Shown here one piece after another: positions 1-11,463 of a stretch of DNA of 64,000 nucleotides (its first letter is position 1; every line of letters starts with the position of its first letter). Both the position numbers and the translations under genes were made by a program. Below the pieces are notes generated by a model. It was not told where the DNA came from and did no database searches. It saw nothing but the letters and a program-made list of their open reading frames with translations. The DNA is from Limnanthes douglasii subsp. nivea (Eukaryota; Streptophyta; Magnoliopsida; Brassicales; Limnanthaceae), in NCBI GenBank assembly GCA_036936605.1, contig JAUPFV010000004.1, positions 64,938,352 to 65,002,351 of the forward strand. The letters are read 5' to 3'.

Positions 1-1900
1 CAAAACACTTTACAAAATTACCCTTAGGCAGAAATAACCGCACCAAAAAATACTAGATTCTAATATTCATGTAATGAAGATAAATTTTCAAAGTGTACAA
101 GAACGTATGGCGATTTTCTGCAAAGAGTCATTTGAAAATAAAATTGATTTAAATGTTCTTTTAAAAAGTCAATATTTTCATAATGAATTAAACTTATTTG
201 GCGTAAGACATTGTGAATATCTTAACTAAATTATATTACATCAATTTTCATTTTTATTATAGTAGCCCATATTTAAACATTAAAATTCTGAATGTGATCC
301 TATGGAAGTTTAAACTGAATTCGACCTTTATACCACAATATTTCTAATGTTTATAGAGCTATTTACAGTGTCACCAAAGCTAAAACTTGGATTCTCTTGC
401 TTCACCATAAAATGATCTTAATGTTCTTGTAGAACTCTTTATGAGATTATAAAAGTTGGAACTTGATCATTTTGTTGACCACTAAGAAACATAATATTTT
501 TGCAAACTTTTTTGAGGTTTTTTATTTTTTTTCCTTCATGAAAAACTAAAAATTCTTAATCTTAAGTGGGAATTCGAACATTGATCCTAGAGGGGAATGA
601 GAAAATGATAGAAACATAATGATTAAATTCTTATGGTTTAAATATAAACAATTCATTTATGATTTGTCCCCAATATCAAAGTTATTCACTCAATATTCCT
701 CACTTAAACTAAATATTCTCAAAATTAATTTTCTCATATCTGAAGTTGGGTAATGGGGCTCTAAAATAACTATTATAGAATTGAATTAATTTCAAACTTA
801 GATAATTATTATTGTATTAGACATTATGTCCCAAAGTTTGGCATGTAAGGCTTTGCTTGTACTAAATGTCTCTAAACTTACAAAATTATTCAAAAATATA
901 TTCCATATGTTAAAGCTTAATGTAATTTTTATTAGTTATCTCTTTATGAACGTTGGTTAATACAAAACTATTGCACGTTTGAATTTGTAGACCCAAAACT
1001 TGAGTTATGACATTATTCACTGAACTATCATACCTCCCTTGAGTGGTAACCAAGGATATATATGACAAACTACATGAACTTGTTAATTGACTCCATCTAT
1101 ACTGAAACATGTGTATAAAAGAGCCAAAATAACTATGAACAAATTATCTCATTTTATCTCCAAATAGGAACATCATCCTGATAACTCACAAATTTGTTCA
1201 AAGACTTTCATTTCTTTGTATATATCTAAATTCATTCATTTGGTATGTTCCCCCATATCCATCACATACAAATAGTCAAGATACCAAAGGGGTTATGAAG
1301 CATTTTATCAACTATATTGCGCATCTCATTTTGAGAGATATGATCTTAGTACTTTTTTTATAAATATATATTCATTTTCCTAGCATTTCAACTTATTTTT
1401 CTGAATAATACATAAATTTAGATAACATCATTTCAAAAGTTATTAATTGCAGGCCTTAATGGAGAGAGTGGGTGATATCATACTATACAATTTATATATT
1501 TTGCAAATGTTCGAAACTTTAATTACCATTATATGTAAAGACGTTTTACCATTAATACTTTTGGAGATTCAATATATATCTGAATGAAGATCAAAGATCT
1601 CCGACATTCGTAAGACAATAATAAATCACCATTATATGTAAATATATTTTATCATCATTCTATTTTTTATGGTTTAATATATCTCCTAAAAAAGGATCAA
1701 TGGCCTCTAAAAAATATTATATATATTGAAGTGTAAACTAGCATTACTTAATATTTGAAACCTGATACAATATAATTATCTTTATTAGTTAATATTTATT
1801 TTTATAATTTTGAAGTCTCTTTATTCGTCAATTCTGGAATTTTGGGACTATAATACCCGGTTATTCAAAATTCCAATTGAATGATTATGTATATCTCTAA
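1..1900. other. AT-rich intergenic DNA, no gene seen
   Basis: No open frame here resembles a known protein in any of the six frames, and stops are dense. There is no TIR pair, long tandem array or RNA-like fold that I could see by eye. The only short ORF (910-1110, minus) has no recognisable motif and is treated as chance. Confidence 0.6.
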
Positions 1901-1919
1901 ATTTTAGATGAAACTAAAA

Positions 1920-4027
1920 AACGAATCACCTAAATCGGATAAACCAAGCGCCAAAATGTGGCCTTTCAAACTTAGTTAGTAATGTCATTATTTCACACTA
2001 GTTGTAAACACCAATAAAAAAAATTAGAATTCCCATTTTTATTCTGAATTAGCGATTATTTTCAAATTTCGGTCTAAACCTGGACTCTATAGTTAGATTT
2101 AAAATTATTTTCTTATATTTTTTTACCATTTCTCATAAATTAATTCTTGGATTGCATCAATTCCATATTTAACCACTTGAAAAATTAAAGAATTGAAATG
2201 TTAAAATACATTCTGAATTTGGCAATAAAATTTATAGTTGTATAAAAAATATACATGACATATTCTAAAGAATATTCCATGAAGTTTCATCACTGTATAT
2301 GGTTTGATTCCTCATAAATTTTATGATGAGTACTCCATTACCATAATATAATGGATTCCAAGCGTTTTTATCGAGTAAACATATCATTTTTTTTCAATTT
2401 ATTCGAATAATTTGGAATAGGTTACTTAAGTTATACTCATATTATCTACTCACATCACTTGGTCACAAATATATATATATATATATATATGACATAAAAG
2501 GAGATGAAGGTTATCAGATTAGGGGTAGTGATTATGCATTCATATGTACCGCACTCTTCGTAATTAGTAGTGAGACAATAGGCGTCAGCGGACTATACAT
2601 TACCTCTAAAGCCAGTACTTTAAGGTTCAACATTGTAGGTTTTATGCCATATCCGATCAGCCAAGCCTTTCGTAGGTGAAGTACTTTACGAATTATTGTA
2701 ACTAAACAAAACTTTCAACACTATAAAACCATTTATGTATGAGTATCGTGTGTGTGAACGCAACAACTACATCATGCAACATGTGCTCACCATCGGAAAA
2801 TATTTGTGGTAGTCTTTCATATTGAGGTTATGCAAGTTTTCCAATTAATTCAAGAGAATGTACATCTAAATACACGGATTGTACTTCGTACCGACATGAC
2901 TTGATGTTTATCTTACTAGATAAGACCTGGAATTTTCATACCACAATAAACTTTGAGTGTCTGAAACAGTTTAAGGATTGGGTACATCCCATCTAGTGTT
3001 TAGACCTCTGAATGAATATGAGTTCCAATTAAAACTCCATGTAGCTGAAGCGAACAATCCTTGGGCATGTAGGTTAGAACTCTGTACATCACAATGTCCA
3101 AGTACAATCAGCACTGTATGATTGCATCTCCTCTTTTGACCATACATTCACAACTTTATATGATTTATAATGCGAACATAATGAGGTCACATAAATGTGA
3201 ACCCCTAAAATAATAGAACCACACCCAAACTTAAAATATATTTGAATAATCAGCCAACCTCGTCGTGTAAAAACATGTTAAAGATCGCACAAGAAACATG
3301 ATGCTCCATCATACATATATACATAACTATACAAACATAATCTTAATCTTGCATACATACATATGATATTTTAAATCTCTCAATCAGCTGGCTGCCCATC
3401 TATATGGGGTATGTACAACAACTTCATCAAAAGTATCGCATCACAAAGAAAAACAAGGAATTATATCTACTGCAGCTCTGGGCAAAACTTCTTAGTTATT
3501 CAAAAAAGTAGCTGAATGAGGATTTAAATATCTGCATTTTAGGTGGAAAAAAAAAGAATCGCCTCAATCGGATAATCGAGCGCCAAGTTATGGCATTCTA
3601 ACTCAGACACCCAAACCTGAAACTATAATACGAGTTTGTCGGGACCACAACCACAACATGGGTGATCACGTTGGGTTACATTTTTTTGTGAAGACCACCA
3701 TTTGGTCGCGTTGAACTCCCCGATTTTCAAAAAATCAAAACCCTCTACAAACTAAATTAGGGTTCCATCGTGAATTTTCCTAAAAAGCTGGACCTAAATA
3801 TAAACATAAAAACACACAAATAACATTTATTTGCCATCGATCGTACAAGATAGTTCATAACATCCAATTATATGTTCACTATCACCTACTTCATGAATAT
3901 GTATCTAAACAGATATCAATAAACTAAAACAAATATTTTTCTCCCAATTAAATCAATTTAAAAAAAATTAATTTCGAGAGATTTAATTTCACAGTTGTTA
4001 TATCTACATAATAGGAATGAGAGGAGA
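1920..4027 (-). mobile_element. Probable non-coding LTR-element internal region (LARD-like)
   Basis: This stretch has no coding capacity but keeps structure. A block near 1923-1966 (AAATCGGATAAACCAAGCGC) recurs in diverged form at 3556-3600 (TCAATCGGATAATCGAGCGC), each followed by a similar 'tggc' segment. It ends at a sequence (4028-4038) complementary to the usual plant primer binding site TGGTATCAGAG. This fits a large non-autonomous LTR element read on the minus strand. No second LTR was found, so the left boundary is a guess. It could also be a fragment of a decayed Copia element. Confidence 0.35.
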
Positions 4028-4260
4028 CTCTGATACCACTTGTTATAACTTATAAACCGTTCAAACATATTCATCTCATTTATTCAAACGCCAAAAATCT
4101 AATTCTTTCATGTAGAAATAAAAATATGAACAAGAAATATGAAGCACTTATTGTTTTCCATATCTCTAAGATACTCTTAGGAATCCACAGCGAAAGCTTT
4201 TCTTGAACCTTGCTTGATAGAGAACGATGCTGGTTATGGATCTTCTATTGGATTAAAAAT
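4028..4260 (-). repeat. Primer-binding-like site and adjacent LTR-like sequence
   Basis: CTCTGATACCA at 4028-4038 is the complement of the initiator-Met tRNA primer site used by many Copia and LARD elements. It is followed at 4041 by TGTTATAAC, a plausible LTR terminus on the opposite strand. The far LTR boundary is not visible. Confidence 0.35.
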
Positions 4261-4482
4261 TGGTGTATATATAGTTTTTTAAAGAAAATAACAAAAAAAT
4301 ATGTAAAAATTTGTAAAGAGCCGATGCCGAATAAAGAAAAAAAGAAAAAAAAAAACTGTAAAAAAAGTTGGCAGAACTGAAATTTTAACAATTTAAAAAA
4401 CTTATGGTTTTCCTTATATACAAAAGTTATAGCACTACGATTTTTATATAATTGGAAACTCTAATAAATTTTTTCTTTAGTT

Positions 4483-5424
4483 CAGGATATACATATCAAA
4501 AACCAATCTAAGTTTACCCAATTTTGAGTTTACCCACATTTTGGTATAAGTGCATCCTTTTTTGGACCAAAATACCCTTTTAGTGGTATTTAAGGAGTTT
4601 TTTTTTCTGTTAAACCACATGCACCATATTTTCTCCAACACTTCTCTCTAACCTTCACTTCTCTATAACTTTACCCAATTAAAAACACTACCATCATATG
4701 TGCTTAATGTTGTGCACCATAGGTGCTAAGTGCACTACGTATATGGTGCACAACACTAAGCACCTATGGTGCATGCCATTACGCACCATCGGTGCTGTGC
4801 ACTTAACACATATGGTGCATAATGGCATGCACCATTGGTGCTCAGTGTTGTGCACCATCGGTGCTGTGCACTTAGCACCTATGGTGCACAACACTGAGCA
4901 CCAATGGTGCATTTATAAAAATTGAAATTTTTTATAATGATTTGTTCCAAAAAATTATTGATTTTTTTTATTTGTCAAAATATTAACCTAGTCTACTTAG
5001 TTACTAGTATTTTTTTGTGTTAATTATTTATGTGTTAAAGTTTTAAAAAAATTGTTGATGTTTTTGAAAAAGCTTTTTTTTATGTGTTAATTATTTATGT
5101 ATTTTTATGTTTTAATTATTTATGTATTTTATTAAAAATCTATTCTTGAAGATGTTTGAATGTTCAACAAGATTTCAAGAACTTCTGATTTTTTTAGCAA
5201 TATGAGGTTTGATGTACTAAATAAAGTGTTTTTACTAGTGAAGTTAGTAAATTAGGGTGTTTTAGATTTTGGGCAAACTTAAGATAAACTTAATTTTGTT
5301 TTTTTCATTAACGACAGTTTTGTAATTAAATGAAACTTGGAGATTAATTTGGTACAAAAAAATGAAACACAAGTTAAAGACGGTTTTAAGTAAACTTAGA
5401 TTGGTTTTGGGTATGTATGGTCTG
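4483..5424. mobile_element. 0.94 kb non-autonomous DNA transposon with about 30-bp TIRs
   Basis: The left end (4483-4517) and the reverse complement of the right end (5390-5424) match over about 35 bases, both carrying CAG, then ATACATA, then AAAACCAATCTAAGTTTAC. No coding sequence lies between them. The centre holds the palindromic array at 4714-4910. I could not find a convincing target-site duplication, so the superfamily (hAT-like from the CAG end, or other) is unresolved. Confidence 0.6.
4714..4910. repeat. Nine-unit 23-bp array of 13-bp palindromes
   Basis: Thirteen-base palindromes of the form GCACCATNGGTGC, some degenerate, start at 4714, 4737, 4760, 4783, 4806, 4829, 4852, 4875 and 4898, exactly 23 bp apart. 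The 10-base spacers fall into three types, related to TAAGTGCACT, ACAACACTAA and ATGCCATTAC. Each type occurs in both orientations, so the array is itself close to an inverted repeat. Both strands stay open in a 69-bp (23-codon) cycle, which produces spurious ORFs. It should fold into hairpins or a cruciform. Confidence 0.9.
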
Positions 5425-5548
5425 TCCAATGTTTTACTTAATGGTATTTTTATCTAGTTATTTTATTCAAAAAATAAATCGCTTTTTTTATCAGTTTATT
5501 TAATGTATTATTTTCAATTAATTTCTTTAAATTAAATAGTTTATTTAA
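5425..5548. other. AT-rich spacer between two DNA transposons
   Basis: A short A+T-rich spacer between the 0.94 kb TIR element and the left end of the MULE. No feature is visible. Confidence 0.6.
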
Positions 5549-5665
5549 GAGGAAACTATCCATAAATACCTTCTCAAATATGTAATACCAAAGTGGTACC
5601 CACTAATTGGATAGTTTCATAAAGTACATGGATCCTAAAAATGGACTAAAATACCCTCGAGTCTA
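5549..5665 (+). repeat. Left TIR of the MULE
   Basis: An imperfect inverted match to the complement of 18225-18306 over roughly 100 bases, with several indels. The best conserved blocks are the ACCTTCTC segment near 5577 and the CTAAAAATGGA segment near 5636. Both lie at similar distances from the ends. Confidence 0.6.
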
Positions 5666-6335
5666 AAAGGGTCAATTTGGGTTGGAACCCGTTTTTTACT
5701 CATAAGCCAGACTTTTGGGTTACCATTCCTTAAATTTCACTTTTCTAATTTTGGAAAGAGAGACACGAGATCCGATATAGAACCCATAAACCAAGAGTCA
5801 ACCAAACCCCACTGTCAATTGTAAACCCGAAGCATAACCGTTGACGTCTCCGATCAACGGAGGTGAAGTCACCGTCGCCGTTCGACACTGTTTTTCGGTT
5901 GAACAGACGACGTCGTCGAACTACTACCGGTAAGTTTTCAGTGGTTAACGTGATTTTTTACATGAACTAGTTACACGAATGTCTGTGTTAACTGTTGGAG
6001 AGTTTTTTTTGTTTCGAAACCATAGTGGATAGAGCAGTAGCTTGGTTCTTCCATGTTTTCTATTTGTTTAGTGTGATTTACCTGGTTTCCTTGTTGTTCT
6101 GTTTTGAGTGTTTTTTTTGAAATTTTATGTGTTAGAGATGATAGTTGTTTAGTCGAAATGAGGTTGGTGTTTCAAGTATTGCTTAAGGGTAGATGTTGTG
6201 ATAGTCTCTGTATTGATATCAGAAGTGGGCGTCGGAGAGGATGGTTTTTTCCTAGGAAATTAGGCGTAAATCGCATCTGTTCGAATGGTTGTGATGTGTC
6301 TAATAATGTCTGCAAATTTTGAGCTATGGCAACAA

Positions 6336-6426
6336 ATTATCTAGCAATGTCTGTTGGTGGGACAGTGTATTTATTTTCTTAGTAAAACGCAATGAGTGCT
6401 TCTTTGCTCATGTCTAGCAATGTGGT
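6336..6426 (+). repeat. First isolated copies of the ATCTAGCAATGT motif
   Basis: ATCTAGCAATGTCTGT at about 6339 and TGTCTAGCAATGTGG at about 6411 match the motif that is arrayed further inside the MULE. They lie upstream of the first recognisable exon of the plus-strand gene. Confidence 0.7.
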
Positions 6427-6555
6427 TGCAGCAAAACCAAATACAATCATATTGTCTATATGTGCAGTCTGATTTTACTGTGTGTGCGATGTATGACGTA
6501 AGTGTTGAAATTTAGAATGACTACATGAATAGAATGTGTGATTTGTGCAGGAGAG

Positions 6556-9470
6556 AATGAGTGTGACCGGGGTATTCTACAAGTTTGGTCTAGTTAGTAT
6601 AATTAACCTTCTCCGACGAAATATCATTACGGCAGAATACATAAAAGCTGCTAGAGACACGCCGTTTTGATAATTTTTTGAAAACATCGTTCGACGTAAG
6701 GAACGAGGATTTAAAGTTAAAAAGGTTCCACAAATTGATCGACGAAATTTCAAGTTTTTACAACGTGAGAAAGAAGGCTTTCAAAATAGGTCGTAAGTAT
6801 ATCAAGCTAACTACGAAGGATGTGAAGTCCATGTTTTGGTCTGAAACACGGTAACGAGGAGATTTCTTTGAACAAAGCAGGGGCCTTCATCGCGCGATAT
6901 GTTGAAGGGGCTAAGTATGATTCTTGACTGATACAAAAGTATTTTTTGAGTCCCCATGCAAGGAAGAGCGGGCCGACCAATGAAAAATCTGTATCGAATT
7001 TGTTAATAAAGCTAATTTAATTGTCAAATAATATATTTGTTATGATGTATCGTTGTAGTAATATAATATGTTATTTTTTGTGTTGCAGTAATCTATATAG
7101 AAATAAATTAGAGAGGGAGGGGAGGACAAGGCGAAGGACGTTGCTTGTATGTTGATACTTTTTATATGCTCGACACTGTTCTTTTCAGTTTCTGGCGATA
7201 TATTGGGTTGGACAACAGTCTTCTACGTCGAGGATATGGTTAAAATGAAAGACTACAATTGGTCTAGATCTATAGTTGAGAAACTGCACACGTCGCATGA
7301 TAAATGTATTAAGACCAGACACCCCGGGAAAGATATCGGATGCGTCGCTGTTTTATTCGTAAGTTAGTTGGGTTATGCAATTATGTTAGGTATTAAAACC
7401 ATTTTTGAATGTTACAATTTTGTTGTATGCAACCCTTTTTGATGGAGCACAATTTGATGGAGGTTCAAATACCAAGGCCCAACATTATACCTAGATGTTA
7501 TAAATGGTGGGGATTGGAGGGGGAGGAGTCGACTATGGAAATGATCGAGATGGTTAGGAAAGTTAGTGACGTGCAGGTAAGATTGATTAGAATGCAAAAC
7601 TGAAGGTAAAATATTACATATCTAATAATATATTAATATGATGTATTTAGCAATGTTTCAATTAAACATGTCTAACTATGTTTTGAGTTTGCTAGATATG
7701 TTGCATCGAGTTTGTAAGATATGCTGACATGAGTTTGCTAGATTTGTTGCATTGAGTTTGCTATATATGTTGTATTGAGTTTGCTAGCTATGTTGCATTG
7801 AGGTTGCTAGATATGTTGCATTGAGTTTGCTAGATAGGTTGTATAGGGTGTTTGATACCTTCCGCTTTGTTGTCACTCATTCGATCCGTGTTACCTTGTC
7901 TCTGGGTATTTGTTAGGTTATGGAGAATGAGCTATCGCTGATAGAGGCTGAATGTGAAGCTTTTGGAAGGGGGTAATTAGGGTGGAGTTCAGAAGGAGGA
8001 GCACAAACCCATGAGGTGAGAAATGGGAAAAGGAAGAAATATGTTGACCACAATTTAGGCAAAAGACAGAAGAAATTGTTCTAGGCAGAGTCTGGAACAA
8101 GTTGTAAAAAGAGATCAATGAAAATAGCAACACCGACAGGAAAGGAATATGATGTAACACTGCAGGAATTCATGGAAAATGAGAACTTGACTCCAACAAA
8201 AGCGAAGAGCAAGAAAAATAAAGGGTCGCGTAGGTCATGTATTGTGAGATTCGGTTACCTATCACGGACGATGCTACGTGACAAGGTGGTTGTGAAAAAC
8301 GTAACCGGATGTACTGTATGGAAGTTGATAATAAGCGATTGAAGTTCTCGCTTGAACGGAAAAAGAAAGAGGTGAGTATTGGTATGCTTTTTTGGAAGAC
8401 AACGGGTATAAAAATTTAAAAATAATATTTAACATGTTTGTTTTGCACAGGTTGAAAGACTGTAGAGAGAGTTAAATCAGTTTTGAAAGCGAAGGTAGAG
8501 GTAGCAGAGGACACTGTAGATGTTGATAATGTTGAACTTCTAATCACCTTATCATGTCGTTTTGATGTGAAGATAAGGAGGATACTGAACGCGTGGCTGC
8601 GAATACTAGCGAGAAGGTAATTAAAAAAACAATTGTTTACCAATCTCGCAAGCATGAATTTTGGAAGAAGAAGAGCCAAGATGTTTCACAGACCCCAAAA
8701 ATATTTGTGGCCGAGCATGATGAGGTGGATGAGACATCGGATAAAGAGAAAGAGAGGAAGGATGTCTGTAAAAAAGATAAACAAATAATCTGTAGATGAG
8801 AAGTTACTCGAAGTTGCGGTTGAACAATATGTTATAACACCGATTTTCCCTGCTGAATTCGTGGCAGATATAATCGAACCAACAGTTTTACCTATTGAAC
8901 CTACGCAAAAAGCTACCATAAAGGATGCATTTTCCGGGAAGTCAGATAGTGCGACAGCTGTAGATATCACTACGACGGAGATATGCCCTGTCATATTTAA
9001 TGTTGGTGTTGCGAATGAGAAAAGGGATGTTGAGGGACGCAATGTAGGACATGGTACAATAGCAGCTCAAACAAATATGGTGGTCGTATAAAATGAAATG
9101 GTGGGAGTGGAAGGATTGGTTGTGGAACAGGGACAACAAGTGGCATATAAATAAAGTAATGGTAAGGAGGTATGTGAGTATGCAAATGAAAAGGCCGAGG
9201 AGCAAAAATAAAGATGATAAAAAATCTATCGAACAGGGGGAGGAACAAGAAAATATAGAGGAGAGAGAAAATGTTAAAAGCGGGGGAAATGACGATGTCG
9301 GGAACAAGGCAGTAGAGAAGGTTCGGGTGGAGAAGAAATAACCAAACAGGTCGTTGAAACCAGTGGAGCGACAACCAAAGACATTGACGTCTCGGCTAAT
9401 GTGGAAGAGCAACCATCACCGGCAGTGCAAGAGCCCGGACCTGGTTTTGAGACGGTGGTGGAGACATGAA
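6556..9470 (+). pseudogene. DUF1985-like N-terminal half of the MULE Ulp1 gene
   Basis: Broken reading frames resemble the N-terminal region of plant transposon-encoded Ulp1 proteins. About 6556-6905 reads RMSVTGVFYKFGLVSI, then FYNVRKKAFKIG and KLTTKDVKSMFW before a stop. 7083-7365 holds DILGWTTVFYVEDM and MKDYNWSRSIVEKL, where the Y/W-W-R/K pattern is typical of DUF1985. 7427-7576 reads IPRPNIIPRCYKWWGL. A strong donor at 7577 (CAG|GTAAGATTG) and an acceptor near 7915 join VSDVQ to VMENELSLIEAE. From about 8118 to 9470 the frame is Lys/Glu/Thr-rich linker-like sequence with several stops. Function is inferred from the family and the downstream Ulp1 domain. Stops and frameshifts make it a pseudogene. 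Confidence 0.6.
7685..7845 (+). repeat. Exact 23-bp tandem array, 7 units, intronic
   Basis: Seven head-to-tail units start at 7685, 7708, 7731, 7754, 7777, 7800 and 7823, all exactly 23 bp apart, built on GAGTTTGCTAGATATGTTG. It lies wholly inside the intron 7577-7915 of the plus-strand gene. The reverse complement of the same unit forms the array at 15513-15696. Confidence 0.95.
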
Positions 9471-9689
9471 TTGAAGATATAAGTGGATCTTAAAATCGTT
9501 AAAAATCAACAATATTTACTATAATGTGTCTCATGTTTTAAAGTTGTAAAAGTCTTGGTTTGATATTGTCTATGACTGATTGTAGTGTTTCTTAAATTGT
9601 TGTTATGAGTTTGTAAGAAAAGAATTAGACTTACAATGTTTTTTGGTTGTTTGTAGCTGGATTTTTTTTTGTAGGATACAAAGTGTGTC

Positions 9690-10040
9690 TAGATACCTAT
9701 AAATGTATCCTAAATCGCAATTACTATGATAAGGTATCTAGCAAAGACATGTTAAAACCGTGTAACAACTCGCAATGTCAGAATTGTCATTTTATATACA
9801 AAAGGTTAATTTGTTTGAACGATTAATAATAATGAATGTACATAAATCGCATGTTTGTAATACATAGCAATCACACCCTTAATAGTACTGAATGTACACA
9901 AATAGTCGGTGTAAGCATCTAGCAATGTGAAATAGCATATAAGTCGTAATGTGATTATACACTAATCTAGAAATTATTATTACACGTAAATCGCAATGCG
10001 TACGTGATAAAAATATTACAATCTAGCAATATTAGAAACA
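9690..10040 (+). repeat. Dispersed ATCTAGCAA and AAATCGCAAT words
   Basis: This non-coding stretch has scattered copies of two related words, for example ATCTAGCAAAGACAT, CATCTAGCAATGTG and AATCTAGCAATATT, with AAATCGCAATTACT and AAATCGCAATGCG between them. The second word is like the first without its internal TA. Spacing is irregular. Confidence 0.7.
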
Positions 10041-10056
10041 AACAAAAAACAGTAAC

Positions 10057-10660
10057 ATGGTTGTCTTGTATATTCAGGGACTCCAAGAAAGGCATATACG
10101 GGAATCGGAAGGCAAGGAAGATTCTGTTGTAGCCAATTCGCTGGCGCATGTAGTAGACCATGTAGCGAAGTACGAACAAGTATCCCAAACAGTTGCAGCC
10201 AACGAATTTATTCAGTTTCCACAACAACACGAAGAACCCCAACCCACAACGAAAGCCTGAATTACTTACACAGCAAGACAGAGCAGAAGAAGTAAAACAG
10301 TCGCGTGGAGAGAGATCTGAAGACCTGTAAAAATCTACGGTTAAGTTTGAAACACCCCAACAAGATAAAGCAGCATCATAAGCAGTTCATTTACATTCTA
10401 TTACACCGTTCGTAGATGAAAGCTTTGTAGACTGCATGAAATCCTTCTATGAAGAATGTGACAAGGCTGTAGCAAATTCGAATAAGAAGCGATGTACTTT
10501 GGACTCTATCGAGGATGGTCCAATAAATCTAGATGTGAGTGGTTATCTTTTTTCCGTCAATGACGAAAGTAAATTTAAGAGATTGATTGCATATATTACA
10601 TTCATACCAGGGTGCCCAACAATGTCATATTGTGTGTATCTAGCAATATCATATTAGGGG
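10057..10660 (+). pseudogene. Linker segment of the MULE Ulp1 gene
   Basis: Open frames at 10057-10260 and 10436-10657 are Gln/Glu/Lys-rich and lack a recognisable domain. The second reads CTLDSIEDGPINLDVSGYLF and runs into the motif array at its 3' end. Position between the DUF1985-like part and the Ulp1 domain, on the same strand, suggests they are linker exons of the same gene. This is inference from location. Confidence 0.35.
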
Positions 10661-10957
10661 ATCTAGCAATGTCAAATTAATGAATCTAGGAATTTCATAC
10701 TAGGATATCTAGCAATGTCATAATTTTGTATTAACCAATACCGTGTTAGTGTATCTACCAGTGTCATGGTCATGCATCTAGTAATGTCATACTAGGGTAT
10801 CTAACAATGTTATTTTAACGAATCTAGCAATTTTATACTAAGATATCTAGCAATGTCATAATTTTGTATCAACCAATTTCATGTTAGCGTATCTACCAGT
10901 GTCATGGTCATGTATCTAGTAATGTCATACTAGGGTATCTAGCAATGTCATTTTAAG
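10622..10957 (+). repeat. ATCTAGCAATGTCAT array with a 138-bp higher-order duplication
   Basis: About a dozen copies of ATCTAGCAATGTCAT-like motifs occur roughly every 27-28 bp. A five-motif block beginning at 10682 is repeated from 10820 with the same order of variants, including ATCTACCAGTGTCATGG and ATCTAGTAATGTCAT, giving a 138-bp tandem duplication. No protein is encoded. Confidence 0.9.
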
Positions 10958-11463
10958 GGGGAGCTCCCGAAGATTGGCCAAAGCGTAAAACGCGACGACG
11001 CAACTAATATATGTAAGTGAGTACAATAAGTTGTTGCGAATAAGAAGAGAAGAAGAGAAGGAAGATCCAGAACTATGGTATTTTCCAATGTCAAAGTTCT
11101 CATATAGGCTTTCCATTAGTGTGAGTGAGATAATGGAACTATCGTACAGAACTCAAGTTGATTTCAACATAATACGCAGTTTTTAAACAGACAAATACGT
11201 TGATTTATCACGTAGAGAACTTGGGTTTGGTCTAATCATGTTTGTAAAAATATAATTGTACGTTGATAGATCATAGATGGTTGGATATATAAGTTGCTCC
11301 AGGATGCTAATTGGAAAGTACCGATTAAAAGGTTTGATAATAAGTGTTCATGTATGGTCAGCCCAATTCAACTTTCTGGAGTTGCAATTGTAAGTGCATA
11401 TGGTATTATTTATGTCATTCAAAACAATCTACTTTGTATGGTAATGGTATAAAATGCAGTAAA
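10958..11463 (+). pseudogene. Region upstream of the Ulp1 domain, degraded exon remnants
   Basis: Short readable stretches such as REEKEDPELWYFPMSKFSYR (about 11050-11115) and VPIKRFDNKCSCM (about 11317-11355) lie in frame fragments ahead of the Ulp1 domain. The second fits the W..P.....I/C pattern seen just upstream of Ulp1 catalytic domains. Frames shift between them, so intron borders were not set. Confidence 0.4.

Noticed and set aside
4714..4910. CRISPR-like look of regular palindromes with spacers
   Set aside because: The units are only 23 bp, spacers are recurrent rather than unique, no cas gene is present, and the context is plant nuclear DNA.
4694..4925. Two overlapping ORFs of 72-75 codons on opposite strands
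   Set aside because: Both are translations of the 23-bp palindromic array; the 69-bp cycle stays open in every frame and the strands encode near-identical repeats. Not a protein gene.
8942..9412. Overlapping minus-strand ORFs of 125-156 codons
   Set aside because: They mirror the Glu/Lys-rich plus-strand linker of the Ulp1 gene; Leu/Ser/Phe-rich composition is typical of antisense to such coding.
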